From Vogesella oryzae (GTDB lineage Bacteria > Pseudomonadota > Gammaproteobacteria > Burkholderiales > Chromobacteriaceae), in NCBI RefSeq assembly GCF_902829295.1, contig NZ_CADEPL010000057.1, forward strand, positions 1-59,939: a stretch of 59,939 bases of DNA, in the 5' to 3' direction. The translations under genes and the position numbers were made by a program. The notes beneath the pieces are model-generated. The model was not told where the DNA came from. It was given only the letters and a program-made list of their open reading frames with translations, and ran no database searches. Below, one piece after another: positions 48,766 through 57,749 of the stretch. Position 1 is the stretch's first letter. The number at the start of each line of letters is the position of its first letter.

Positions 48766-49665
48766 ATGCAATACGATGTAATCGTCCTCACTGACCACGA
48801 GCTGTTACAGCTCAACGATGCCGATTGGTATAGCCGCCAGGTACACACCGAAGATGGGCTGGTACTGGCCGCGCTGGCAAAACAGGGACTGAAGGTTGGC
48901 CGCAAGGACTGGGCCGATGCCGATTTCGACTGGGCCAACAGCCGTAGCGCGGTATTTCGCACCACGTGGGACTACTTCAACCGTTTCAGCGAGTTCTCGG
49001 CATGGCTGGCACGCGCCAGCCAGACCCCCCGCCTGTTCAACGAGGCGGCGCTGATCCACTGGAATATCGACAAGCACTACCTGGGTGCACTGGCAGAGAA
49101 AGACGTCAATATCGTCCCGACGGTCTATATCGAACGTGGTGATGCCCGGTCACTGGCCCATATCGTGGCGGAAACCGGCTGGCAGGATGTGATTCTCAAG
49201 CCCGTTGTTTCCGGCGCCGCGCGACACACCTACCGTTTCGCCGCCATCGACAGCGAACAGTACGAGTGCGTGTTTGGCGAACTGATCGAGCAGGAAGCGC
49301 TGATGCTGCAGCCGTTCCAGCAAAACATCCTGCAGCAGGGCGAACTGTCGCTGATGATCATTGATGGCAAATACACCCACGCCATCCGCAAAACAGCGAA
49401 AGCCGGCGACTTCCGCGTACAGGATGACCACGGCGGCACGGTGCACCAGTACGAAGCCACGGCTGACGAAGTGCTGTTCGCCGAAGCCACGGTGGCCGCG
49501 GTGCCGTTCGACGTGCTGTATGCCCGCGTCGATATGATCCGCGATAACGCTGGCCAGCTGGCGATCATGGAACTGGAGATGGTGGAGCCGGAGCTGTTCT
49601 TCCGCTTTAACCCCGCTGCGGCCGACACCTTGGCCGCCGGTATTGCCCGCCGCCTGCAAGCTTGA
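48766..49665 (+). CDS. ATP-grasp domain protein of unknown substrate
   Basis: The 299-residue soluble protein resembles ATP-grasp ligases of the glutathione-synthetase-like/DcsG type. The ATP-binding lysine is probably in DVILKPVVSGAARHTYRF near residue 143, and the metal-binding end is in LAIMELEMVEPELFFRFNP near 265, with Glu and Asn ligands. The N-terminal part (FRTTWDYFNRFSEFSAW) is typical of this little-studied family. Most ligases of the fold join an acid to an amine using ATP; the substrate cannot be read. It lies between ffh and purB, and no biosynthetic partner is visible. Confidence 0.8.
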   Translation: MQYDVIVLTDHELLQLNDADWYSRQVHTEDGLVLAALAKQGLKVGRKDWADADFDWANSRSAVFRTTWDYFNRFSEFSAWLARASQTPRLFNEAALIHWNIDKHYLGALAEKDVNIVPTVYIERGDARSLAHIVAETGWQDVILKPVVSGAARHTYRFAAIDSEQYECVFGELIEQEALMLQPFQQNILQQGELSLMIIDGKYTHAIRKTAKAGDFRVQDDHGGTVHQYEATADEVLFAEATVAAVPFDVLYARVDMIRDNAGQLAIMELEMVEPELFFRFNPAAADTLAAGIARRLQA

Positions 49666-49728
49666 GTTTTCGTTTTTTATTTGAAGCAACCGGCCAGCTT
49701 CCGCTGGCCAGCAACCTGGAAGCACTGA

Positions 49729-51102
<1,374 letters not shown>

Positions 51103-51116
51103 TACGTTGGGCGCAC

Positions 51117-51150
51117 ATAAAAAAAGCCACCTTCGGGTGGCTTTTTTTAT
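51117..51150. terminator. Bidirectional-looking terminator after purB
   Basis: ATAAAAAAAGCCACC and GGTGGCTTTTTTTAT enclose TTCG, a very stable stem with long A and T runs. Confidence 0.92.
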
Positions 51151-51437
51151 GTTTTATTCAAATGGAAAGCAGGTGAACACGGCCTTCCACCACGGTCATA
51201 ATGTCATACCAATTCGAAACCGCGCTGTTGAAAATGCCAGTAGCGGCGCGGCACAGCAAGTCGGGCAAAGAAGCAGTTTTGTTTCCTATCGGCAGGCAAG
51301 AGAAAGTAATGCACAGTACTTTTGCGCAAAATATTTTTCCATGCTTTATAAAGCATGCGACTGCCCCAAAAACCACAGAAACCCTAAGGATTGTTCACAA
51401 AATTTACTTGAAAGCAAACTGCGGCCAAGTCATCTGA
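51151..51437. other. AT-rich intergenic region with an 18-base palindrome
   Basis: No gene is supported in this AT-rich stretch, which differs in composition from its neighbours. CATGCTTTATAAAGCATG (51340-51357) is a perfect 18-base palindrome, about 170 bases upstream of the tubulin-like gene. It could be an operator for a dimeric regulator. Short open frames here lack ribosome sites. Confidence 0.6.
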
Positions 51438-51446
51438 TGGTATAAA
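51438..51446 (+). promoter_or_regulatory. Extended -10 promoter for the tubulin-like gene
   Basis: TGGTATAAA is a TGn extended -10 (TATAAA), giving a leader of about 58 bases. The leader has an inverted repeat AGGCCGG/CCGGCCT (51480-51495) just before the AGGA ribosome site (51501-51504), which could restrain translation. Confidence 0.5.
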
Positions 51447-51510
51447 TGGAAGTTTAAATATTGCTGTATCAAATCCTGAAGGCCGGGGCCGGCCTCTTGA
51501 AGGAAATATC

Positions 51511-53670
51511 ATGCAAGCAACGCCAGAACGTCCAAACGAAGCCCAAGCCGATACCGAGATGGGGCCGCAGCAACCGGCAGTACCACGTCACCTGCACGCG
51601 GTACCGGAACGTAGCGCCAGCCAGCGCTATCAGTACTACACCGAACGCGACATGACCCGCATCCTGACCAATCTGGATACGCTGCGGCGCGAAGCGTTTG
51701 CGGCCAATCAGGATGAAGGGCTGGATAGTTACGACCGTCCATTCCCTTCGGTGTGCCTGATCGGTCTTGGCCGTTGCGGCTCGAACATTGCACTGGACGT
51801 TGCCACTCTGGTGTACAACGCCCGCAAGTTCTACCTGAACGAATTCGGTAACGAAGAAAAGCCCAGCAACGAGCAGGACTTCCGTCCGCGGCGCTGGATC
51901 AAGCGCACGCTGCTGTCGCCGCAGAAATCGCAAAAGCCGGCCTTCCTGATCGAACCGATGGTGATGCTGGGTGACCTGGACAAGGACATCAAAGGCCGCA
52001 TCCGCTTCTCGCATCGCGGCGAGCAGGGTGCGTTCCTCAACGATTACAGCAAGATGCGCATCATGGATCTGGCCGAGGTACATGCCGGCGGCGCCGGCAA
52101 CGCGCCTATCCTCGGGCAGTATCTGGCCAAGATCATCCTCAACAAGGACACCCAGAGTTTTTCCGACGAAGACTGGAAACTGATCCACGCCTACCTGATC
52201 GACTCCTGCGGCATCCGTGCCAACCAGTCGCGACTGTATTTCTATATCTTCAGCGCCGGCGGCGGTACCGGCTCCGGCATGGCCAGCGAATTCGGTCTGG
52301 CGCAGCAATATGCCTACATGAGCAAGACCTTCGAAACCCGCGTCGAACCGGAAGGCAGCAGCACCGGTGACGAGCAGGGTTTCGTGTTCGAGCCGATCTT
52401 CACCAGCGGCATCTGCATCCTGCCGAACATCTCCGGCCAGCATGTGGAAGGCTCCGAGGCACTGCACATCAACGCCGGTCGCCTGCTGTGCAAATACCTG
52501 TCGGAAGAGTGGGACTTCTCCTACAACTTCGACAACGAAGAAGCCGGTGCCGAAAGCGTGATGCGCCGCATCCGCCCGTGGAACGCCATGATGCTGATCT
52601 CCAACGACATCATGCGTTATGCCGAAGAAACCGATAAGGGCAGCATCGAAGATCTGGACGTGAACGCCATGGAGCGCCACGCCAACCAGTACATCTCGCA
52701 GCAGATCTTCAACATCCTGACCGCCCAGGCCGTCACCACCGATTACGACGAGAACTACTTCCATCGTGCCGGCATCGACATCGGCGAAACCATCCGCCTC
52801 GATGCCAACGACCTGTTCATGAGTCTGGCCGGCCCGGTAGCCGTGGCCTACGCCGAATCGGTGGTAGGAGATCCGCTGGACGTGAACAGCAACAGCAAGT
52901 TCAGCATCGACGACCTGTTCTTCCGCTCCATCGATCTGCCGCACTTCAATCCGGTGACCCAGGCCATCGAAGGCATCAGCCTGCTGCCGATCGAATCCGA
53001 CCGCTACCGTGCCGCGCTGAACGAATACAAGGAATCCGGCTACGACCCGGCCAAGCTCAACGAGCTGTTCTTCTTCCGCAACTGTTCGTCGGTGGTCGCC
53101 ATCCTGTCGCTGCCCAAGGGCTACAAGCTGTCCTACATGGACCTGAACCGCCTGAAGCAGCACCTGAACGGCCTGTTCCCCAGCACCACGCTGAAGCGCT
53201 ATGCGCTGGTGATCGGCGCATCGGCCAACCTGTCGCTGACCACACTGGTAGCCAAGAGCCCATGCCTGAGTGACGACTTCCTGACGCTGATCGTGGCCTA
53301 CATCAAGCGCTGCTTCGCCCGTGGCGGTTATCGCTACAACGACACGCTGGACAACGCCATCCTCGAGCTGATCACCGCCGAAAAATTTGACGAGTCGCGG
53401 CTGGAAGAGCTGCTGGACGAGTTCGAGAACCCGGCCAAGATTCTCGACACCAACTGGTTTGCCATCAAGCCGATGTACGAGAAGAAGTACCGCGAGCTGA
53501 TTCGCGATCCGAAGAAGTTCGTGTCGATCAACGATATCCGCCTGACGCGCAACCACGTCCAGAAAGCGATCTGCTATCTGCGTGAGATCTACCGTCACCG
53601 CATTGGCAAGACCCGCGTGGTCTCGCTGAATGCCTATGCCGACAGCCATCCGCCGCTGCCGCATGACTGA
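51511..53670 (+). CDS. Divergent tubulin/FtsZ-superfamily GTPase-like protein
   Basis: The 719-residue protein shows the loop motifs of tubulin/FtsZ GTPases in the right order. T1-like IGLGRCGSN is at residues 84-92, T3-like HAGGAGNAPILG at 191-202, the T4 tubulin signature SAGGGTGSG at 248-256, and a T7-like RLDANDLFMSLAG at 429-441 whose Asp residues correspond to the FtsZ NxDFAD loop. Residues 1-75 look disordered. It is twice as long as FtsZ, with inserts between T1 and T3 and between T4 and T7, and a helical tail beyond 500 in place of the FtsZ CTP peptide. There is no signal peptide or membrane segment. It may belong to the FtsZ-like FtsZl/Tubulin_2 groups; the function is unknown. Confidence 0.8.
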   Translation: MQATPERPNEAQADTEMGPQQPAVPRHLHAVPERSASQRYQYYTERDMTRILTNLDTLRREAFAANQDEGLDSYDRPFPSVCLIGLGRCGSNIALDVATLVYNARKFYLNEFGNEEKPSNEQDFRPRRWIKRTLLSPQKSQKPAFLIEPMVMLGDLDKDIKGRIRFSHRGEQGAFLNDYSKMRIMDLAEVHAGGAGNAPILGQYLAKIILNKDTQSFSDEDWKLIHAYLIDSCGIRANQSRLYFYIFSAGGGTGSGMASEFGLAQQYAYMSKTFETRVEPEGSSTGDEQGFVFEPIFTSGICILPNISGQHVEGSEALHINAGRLLCKYLSEEWDFSYNFDNEEAGAESVMRRIRPWNAMMLISNDIMRYAEETDKGSIEDLDVNAMERHANQYISQQIFNILTAQAVTTDYDENYFHRAGIDIGETIRLDANDLFMSLAGPVAVAYAESVVGDPLDVNSNSKFSIDDLFFRSIDLPHFNPVTQAIEGISLLPIESDRYRAALNEYKESGYDPAKLNELFFFRNCSSVVAILSLPKGYKLSYMDLNRLKQHLNGLFPSTTLKRYALVIGASANLSLTTLVAKSPCLSDDFLTLIVAYIKRCFARGGYRYNDTLDNAILELITAEKFDESRLEELLDEFENPAKILDTNWFAIKPMYEKKYRELIRDPKKFVSINDIRLTRNHVQKAICYLREIYRHRIGKTRVVSLNAYADSHPPLPHD

Positions 53671-53686
53671 CCGGCAGATGGCCTTC

Positions 53687-53711
53687 ACGCCCCGCCCTGC
53701 GGGGCGTTTTC
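53687..53711 (+). terminator. Terminator after the tubulin-like gene
   Basis: ACGCCCCGC and GCGGGGCGT pair around CCT and are followed by TTTCATTTT. The gene is therefore likely a single-gene unit. Confidence 0.85.
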
Positions 53712-53785
53712 ATTTTGAAACAGCAAGCATCTTGCTGCTATGACGAAGACAAGGCGATACTCGCGCTTTAAACCGGAGAGTGGTG

Positions 53786-54493
53786 ATGACTCACAAAATC
53801 CTGTTCGTCGAAGACGACGCCGAACTGGCACAACTGATGCAAGGCTTTCTGGCCCGCCACGACCTGGAAGTGGTGATCGAACCGCGTGGCGATACCGCCC
53901 AGGCCGCGCTGCGGCGCGAACAGCCGGACTTGCTGCTGCTGGATATCATGTTGCCAGGCAAAGACGGTCTGACGCTGTGCCGCGAGCTGCGGCCGGAATT
54001 CGCCGGCCCAATCGTGATCCTGACCTCGCTGGATAGCGACATCAATCAAATCCTGGGGCTGGAGCTGGGCGCCAATGACTACGTGCTGAAAACCACCCCG
54101 CCAGCAGTGTTGGCCGCACGCCTGCGCGCGCAGCTGCGCCAGTACGAACAACGCCAGGGCAATGGCAGCGAAACGGAAGGCGAGCAACAACTTGCCTTTG
54201 GCCAGTTGCGTATCGATGCCCGCAGCCGTGAAGTCATGCTGGGCGGGGAGCGCATCACGCTATCCACCACCGACTTCGATTTGCTGTGGCAATTGGCCAG
54301 CCATGCCGGTGAAGTGCAGGACCGCGACACCCTGTTGCGCGTGATGCGCGGCCTGAGCTATGACGGTCTGGATCGCAGCATCGACATTGCCGTGTCGCGG
54401 CTGCGCAAGAAACTGGGCGACGACCCGGCTGCTCCGGCCCGTATCAAGACGGTACGCAACAAGGGTTATCTGTTTTCACCGGCCGGCTGGTAA
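53786..54493 (+). CDS. OmpR/RstA-family response regulator
   Basis: The 235-residue protein has a receiver domain (acidic Asp10 and Asp11, phospho-acceptor Asp53 in LLLLDIMLPGKDG, Thr in ILTSL near 82). A C-terminal winged-helix DNA-binding domain ends in RIKTVRNKGYLFSP. It most resembles RstA. ATG 53786 has GGAGAG upstream; GTG 53780 is an alternative. The kinase gene begins 3 bases after its stop, so the pair forms one operon. Confidence 0.92.
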   Translation: MTHKILFVEDDAELAQLMQGFLARHDLEVVIEPRGDTAQAALRREQPDLLLLDIMLPGKDGLTLCRELRPEFAGPIVILTSLDSDINQILGLELGANDYVLKTTPPAVLAARLRAQLRQYEQRQGNGSETEGEQQLAFGQLRIDARSREVMLGGERITLSTTDFDLLWQLASHAGEVQDRDTLLRVMRGLSYDGLDRSIDIAVSRLRKKLGDDPAAPARIKTVRNKGYLFSPAGW

Positions 54494-54496
54494 ATC

Positions 54497-55795
54497 ATGC
54501 GCAAGCTGTTCATCCAGTTCTATCTGTTGCTGGTCATCAGCTTTTTGGTGGCAGTGATGCTGGCCGGCCTGGTGTACAAACAGGTGGCCGAAAAAACCGG
54601 CGACCGCGCGCTGGCCGACTTGCTGAAGACGTCGCTGAGCCTGATCGAGTACAAGCTGGATGGCATTCCGCAGGCACAATGGCCGGCGGCACTGCGGACG
54701 CTGGATCATGACCTGGGCTTCAATGTCTCCATGCAGCGCATGGACGAGCTGCCTATCGATAGCGATACCCTGAAAGCACTGCGCGAAGGCGATATCGTGA
54801 TGCTGGAAGACGACTATACCTTCCTGCAACGCGTCGGCAACTCGCCGTATGCCTTGGTTGCCGGGCCGATGAGTTACCTGGTGTTCCTGCATGAACTGCG
54901 CTGGTTCGACTATGCGTTGCTGGCCTTGATCGGCCTGTCGCTGGCGATTCCGGTACTGCTGTGGATGCGCCCGCACTGGAACGAACTGATGCAACTGGAG
55001 CGCAGCGCCAAGCAACTGAGCGAAGGCGAATTTTCCGCCCGGGTACAACTGGCCCCCAGCTCCGGCTTGCAGCCTCTGGCGCAAGGCTTCAACCACATGG
55101 CCAGCAACGTCGAACGCCTGCTGGAAAGCAAGCAGGCGCTGATCAATGCGGTGGCGCACGAGCTGCGCACCCCGCTGGCACGCCTGCGCTACCGGCTGGC
55201 GCTGCTGGACATCGATGCGGCCAACCCTGCACAGGCCGGTATCGAACGCGACCTGAACAGCGTCGGCGCCATGATCGACGAGCTGTTACTGCACGCCCGC
55301 CTGTCGCGCCCCGACCTGCCATTGCAACTGCAGGAGTTACAGCCGCAAGCCTGGTTGCAACAACGGCTGGATGACATCAGCGAGCTCAATCCACAGCTGC
55401 ATTTCACGCTGCAGATTGAGCAACCTTCGATCAGCGGCGACAGCGTGCTGCTGGCACGAGCAATGGACAACCTGATCGGCAACGCCTCCCGCTATGCCAA
55501 CCAGCAACTGCTGATAAAGCTGTATGCCATTGATGACTGGCAGTACTTCCGGGTGGAGGACGACGGCCCGGGTATTCCCGAAGAAGACCGCCAACGCGTA
55601 CTGGAGCCGTTTGTCCGCCTGGACCCCAGCCGCGACCGTGCCGAAGGTGGTCATGGCCTGGGCTTGGCCATCGTGCAACAGATCATGTTGGCGCACCAGG
55701 GCCGGGTCGAGATCGATGCCAGTCCGCTGGGCGGCGCCGCATTCACATTGTGTTGGCCGCGACTACAAGCAGTTACATCCGCGAACAAAACCTAA
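54497..55795 (+). CDS. Sensor histidine kinase (RstB-like)
   Basis: The 432-residue inner-membrane kinase has membrane segments at about residues 7-27 and 137-157 around a periplasmic sensor of about 110 residues. A HAMP linker follows, then the HisKA helix AVAHELRTPLARLRYRLAL (His221) and the ATP-binding domain (DNLIGNASRYA near 325, DDGPGIPEEDR near 354, GGHGLGLAIVQQIM near 385). The signal is unknown; RstB in E. coli is linked to acid and Mg/PhoPQ responses. The 3' end of the gene contains a TACA-N4-GTTACA site. Confidence 0.92.
   Translation: MRKLFIQFYLLLVISFLVAVMLAGLVYKQVAEKTGDRALADLLKTSLSLIEYKLDGIPQAQWPAALRTLDHDLGFNVSMQRMDELPIDSDTLKALREGDIVMLEDDYTFLQRVGNSPYALVAGPMSYLVFLHELRWFDYALLALIGLSLAIPVLLWMRPHWNELMQLERSAKQLSEGEFSARVQLAPSSGLQPLAQGFNHMASNVERLLESKQALINAVAHELRTPLARLRYRLALLDIDAANPAQAGIERDLNSVGAMIDELLLHARLSRPDLPLQLQELQPQAWLQQRLDDISELNPQLHFTLQIEQPSISGDSVLLARAMDNLIGNASRYANQQLLIKLYAIDDWQYFRVEDDGPGIPEEDRQRVLEPFVRLDPSRDRAEGGHGLGLAIVQQIMLAHQGRVEIDASPLGGAAFTLCWPRLQAVTSANKT
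55764..55777 (+). promoter_or_regulatory. Candidate RstA-type box
   Basis: TACAAGCAGTTACA matches the E. coli RstA box TACATNTNGTTACA at 10 of 12 defined bases. It lies inside the kinase 3' end, about 107 bases before the small secreted gene, with a TATGAT (55820-55825) at a suitable distance downstream. Confidence 0.5.
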
Positions 55796-55884
55796 CAGAC
55801 ATGGCCAGCAGACCGCTCCTATGATGGCTCCAGGTTGTCGCACTGGCGGCACCCGCTCTCTCACATTATCTGGAATTCAAAATC

Positions 55885-56073
55885 ATGAAAAAACTGACTC
55901 TGATCGCTGCTGGCCTGGCATTCGCTGTTGCTGCTTCCTCCGGTTTCGCCGCTACCAAGCCGGCCGCTTCCGCTCCGGCAGCTGCTGCTCCGGCTAAGAA
56001 AGTAGAAAAGAAAGCCGCCAAGAAAGTGGTTAAAGCCAAGGCCGCTAAAAAAGCTGCTTCCGCTGCCAAGTAA
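55885..56073 (+). CDS. Small secreted Lys/Ala-rich basic protein (Asr-like)
   Basis: The 62-residue protein has a clear signal peptide (MKKLTLIAAGLAFAVAASSG, cut near Phe-Ala-Ala). A mature part of about 40 residues contains almost only Ala, Lys, Pro and Val in KKxxKK-type blocks. It resembles the E. coli acid-shock protein Asr in layout, though low complexity prevents a firm homology call; a DNA- or polyanion-binding periplasmic protein is an alternative. GGA lies 11 bases before the ATG. It follows the RstAB-like genes by 89 bases, and E. coli asr is an RstA target. Confidence 0.8.
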   Translation: MKKLTLIAAGLAFAVAASSGFAATKPAASAPAAAAPAKKVEKKAAKKVVKAKAAKKAASAAK

Positions 56074-56090
56074 TCGCAGCCAGCAGTAAA

Positions 56091-56119
56091 CAAAACGGGC
56101 GCCACTGGCGCCCGTTTTG
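56091..56119. terminator. Bidirectional terminator
   Basis: CAAAACGGGCGCCA and TGGCGCCCGTTTTG form a perfect 14-base stem around one base, between the small secreted gene and the convergent rph. Confidence 0.9.
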
Positions 56120-56148
56120 CATTACCCCTCTGGCAAACCGACCCAGAC

Positions 56149-56865
56149 TCAGTCAGCCAGCGCGGTACGTTGCAGTTGCAGCAACTCGCCAATGCCTTTT
56201 TCTGCCAGTTCCAGCAACCGGTTCATTTCTGTCCGGCTGAATGGTACGCCCTCGGCAGTGCCCTGCACTTCGACAAAATGACCGGCACCGGTCATCACCA
56301 CGTTCATATCGGTTTCGCAACCGGAGTCTTCCACGTAGTCCAGATCCAGCAACGGCACGCCATCGACAATACCCACCGACACCGCTGCCACCTGGTCACG
56401 CAGCGGCGTTGCGGCCAACTTGCCGTCGGCCATCAGCTTGGCAATGGCATCGGCCAGCGCCACATAGGCGCCGGTAATGCTGGCCGTGCGGGTACCGCCG
56501 TCGGCCTGGATCACATCGCAGTCGATCAACACCTGACGCTCGCCCAGCTTTTCCAGATCGATGACTGCACGCAGGCTACGGCCAATCAGGCGCTGGATTT
56601 CCTGGGTTCGACCGGACTGCTTGCCACTGGCCGCTTCGCGACGCATGCGGCTGCCGGTAGAGCGCGGCAGCATGCCGTACTCGGCCGTCACCCAGCCCTG
56701 ACCCTTGCCTTTCAGGAACGGCGGCACGGTTTCCTCTACCGAAGCGGTGCAAATCACCTTGGTTTCGCCAAACTCCACCAGCACAGAGCCTTCGGCATGG
56801 CGGGGGTAATGACGGGGAAGACGCACGGTGCGCAGGGCATCGGCAGCACGGGCGGGGGATCGCAT
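56149..56865 (-). CDS. rph: Ribonuclease PH
   Basis: RNase PH trims tRNA 3' ends by phosphorolysis. The 238-residue protein has the conserved basic stretch [20 protein letters not shown] near residue 65 and the phosphate-binding [16 protein letters not shown] near 117. Asp residues follow in [16 protein letters not shown] near 170-185. ATG 56865 is chosen for GGAG 9 bases upstream and family length; ATG 56883 is possible. It follows the kinase/phosphatase pair on the same strand after 56 bases. Confidence 0.95.
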   Translation of the reverse strand: MRSPARAADALRTVRLPRHYPRHAEGSVLVEFGETKVICTASVEETVPPFLKGKGQGWVTAEYGMLPRSTGSRMRREAASGKQSGRTQEIQRLIGRSLRAVIDLEKLGERQVLIDCDVIQADGGTRTASITGAYVALADAIAKLMADGKLAATPLRDQVAAVSVGIVDGVPLLDLDYVEDSGCETDMNVVMTGAGHFVEVQGTAEGVPFSRTEMNRLLELAEKGIGELLQLQRTALAD

Positions 56866-56921
56866 GACGGGAACTCCGGTCAAAAGGAAGCCATTCTAGC
56901 GTAAAGCCGGACTGTCTCCGC

Positions 56922-57749
56922 TCAGGGATGATGCTGCGACAACTGGTCAAAACCGGCACGCGAAACACGCTCGCTATCGATGTAGCCATCACGCGCCGCG
57001 GCAAAGTCGTTATCGCCCAGCAAGGTCACGGCAATGCCGCTCAGGTTGTCGCAACCGGCGCCGGCCCGTCGCTCGACCACGTTCATCAATGCCGGCAACA
57101 CCAGCTGCGGTTCGCGGCCATTGAAGATGCGGGAGATTTCCTCGTCCAGTAGCGGCCCCCATAATCCGTCTGAACACAGCAGCAATGTTTCGTTACCCTG
57201 TAACGGGATCGGCTCGCTGACCTCGATCTCCGGATCTATCGTGGCGCCCAGACAGTTATAGATGTGGTTGCGCCCCGGGTAATCCTGCGCATCCTTCTCG
57301 CTCAACTGGCCGCTATCGATCAGCCGCTGCACCTGGCTATGGTCGCGGGTGCGGTAGCGCAGCCGATCGCCCTGCAACAGGTACAGACGGGAGTCCCCGG
57401 CATGCACCACGTAGAGATGCCCACCCTGTACTAGACCGGCTACCAGCGTGGTGCTGGGGATTTCATGCAAGCGATTCTGCAGCGACTGCGCCAGAATCGC
57501 CTCGTGCGCCTCCAGCATCACCCGCTGCAGAAACGGGATCGGCCGCAGCAATTGCGGGTGGGCCGAACGGCGGAAGTTCTCCATGAACACATCCACCGCC
57601 ACCTGGGCGGCGACCTCGCCATACTCGCGGCCGCCCATACCATCGGCCACCACCAGCAGTAACGATTGGGCAGACCAGATCGCACCTTGCCGGTCCTCGT
57701 TATGTTCCCGTCCGCCGACGCGGGACTCGGCTGCTATGGCAAATTTCAT
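56922..57749 (-). CDS. PP2C-type Ser/Thr protein phosphatase
   Basis: The 275-residue metal-dependent phosphatase has the PP2C motifs REHNEDRQG (Asp19), VVADGMGGREYGEVAA (Asp36), VVHAGDSRLYLL near residue 123, SDGLWGPL near 195 and a late Asp-Asn in CDNLSGIAVTLL near 240. There is no membrane segment. Its ATG lies in the ATGA overlap with the kinase stop codon, so the two are translationally coupled and should act on the same targets. Confidence 0.93.
   Translation of the reverse strand: MKFAIAAESRVGGREHNEDRQGAIWSAQSLLLVVADGMGGREYGEVAAQVAVDVFMENFRRSAHPQLLRPIPFLQRVMLEAHEAILAQSLQNRLHEIPSTTLVAGLVQGGHLYVVHAGDSRLYLLQGDRLRYRTRDHSQVQRLIDSGQLSEKDAQDYPGRNHIYNCLGATIDPEIEVSEPIPLQGNETLLLCSDGLWGPLLDEEISRIFNGREPQLVLPALMNVVERRAGAGCDNLSGIAVTLLGDNDFAAARDGYIDSERVSRAGFDQLSQHHP

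Noticed and set aside
51158-51376. Small minus-strand frame in the AT-rich region before the tubulin-like gene
   Set aside because: No ribosome site, no family resemblance, and it would span the palindrome at 51340.
51469-53688. 739-codon open frame opposite the tubulin-like gene
   Set aside because: The plus-strand frame has a ribosome site, ordered tubulin motifs and codon bias; the opposite frame has none of these.
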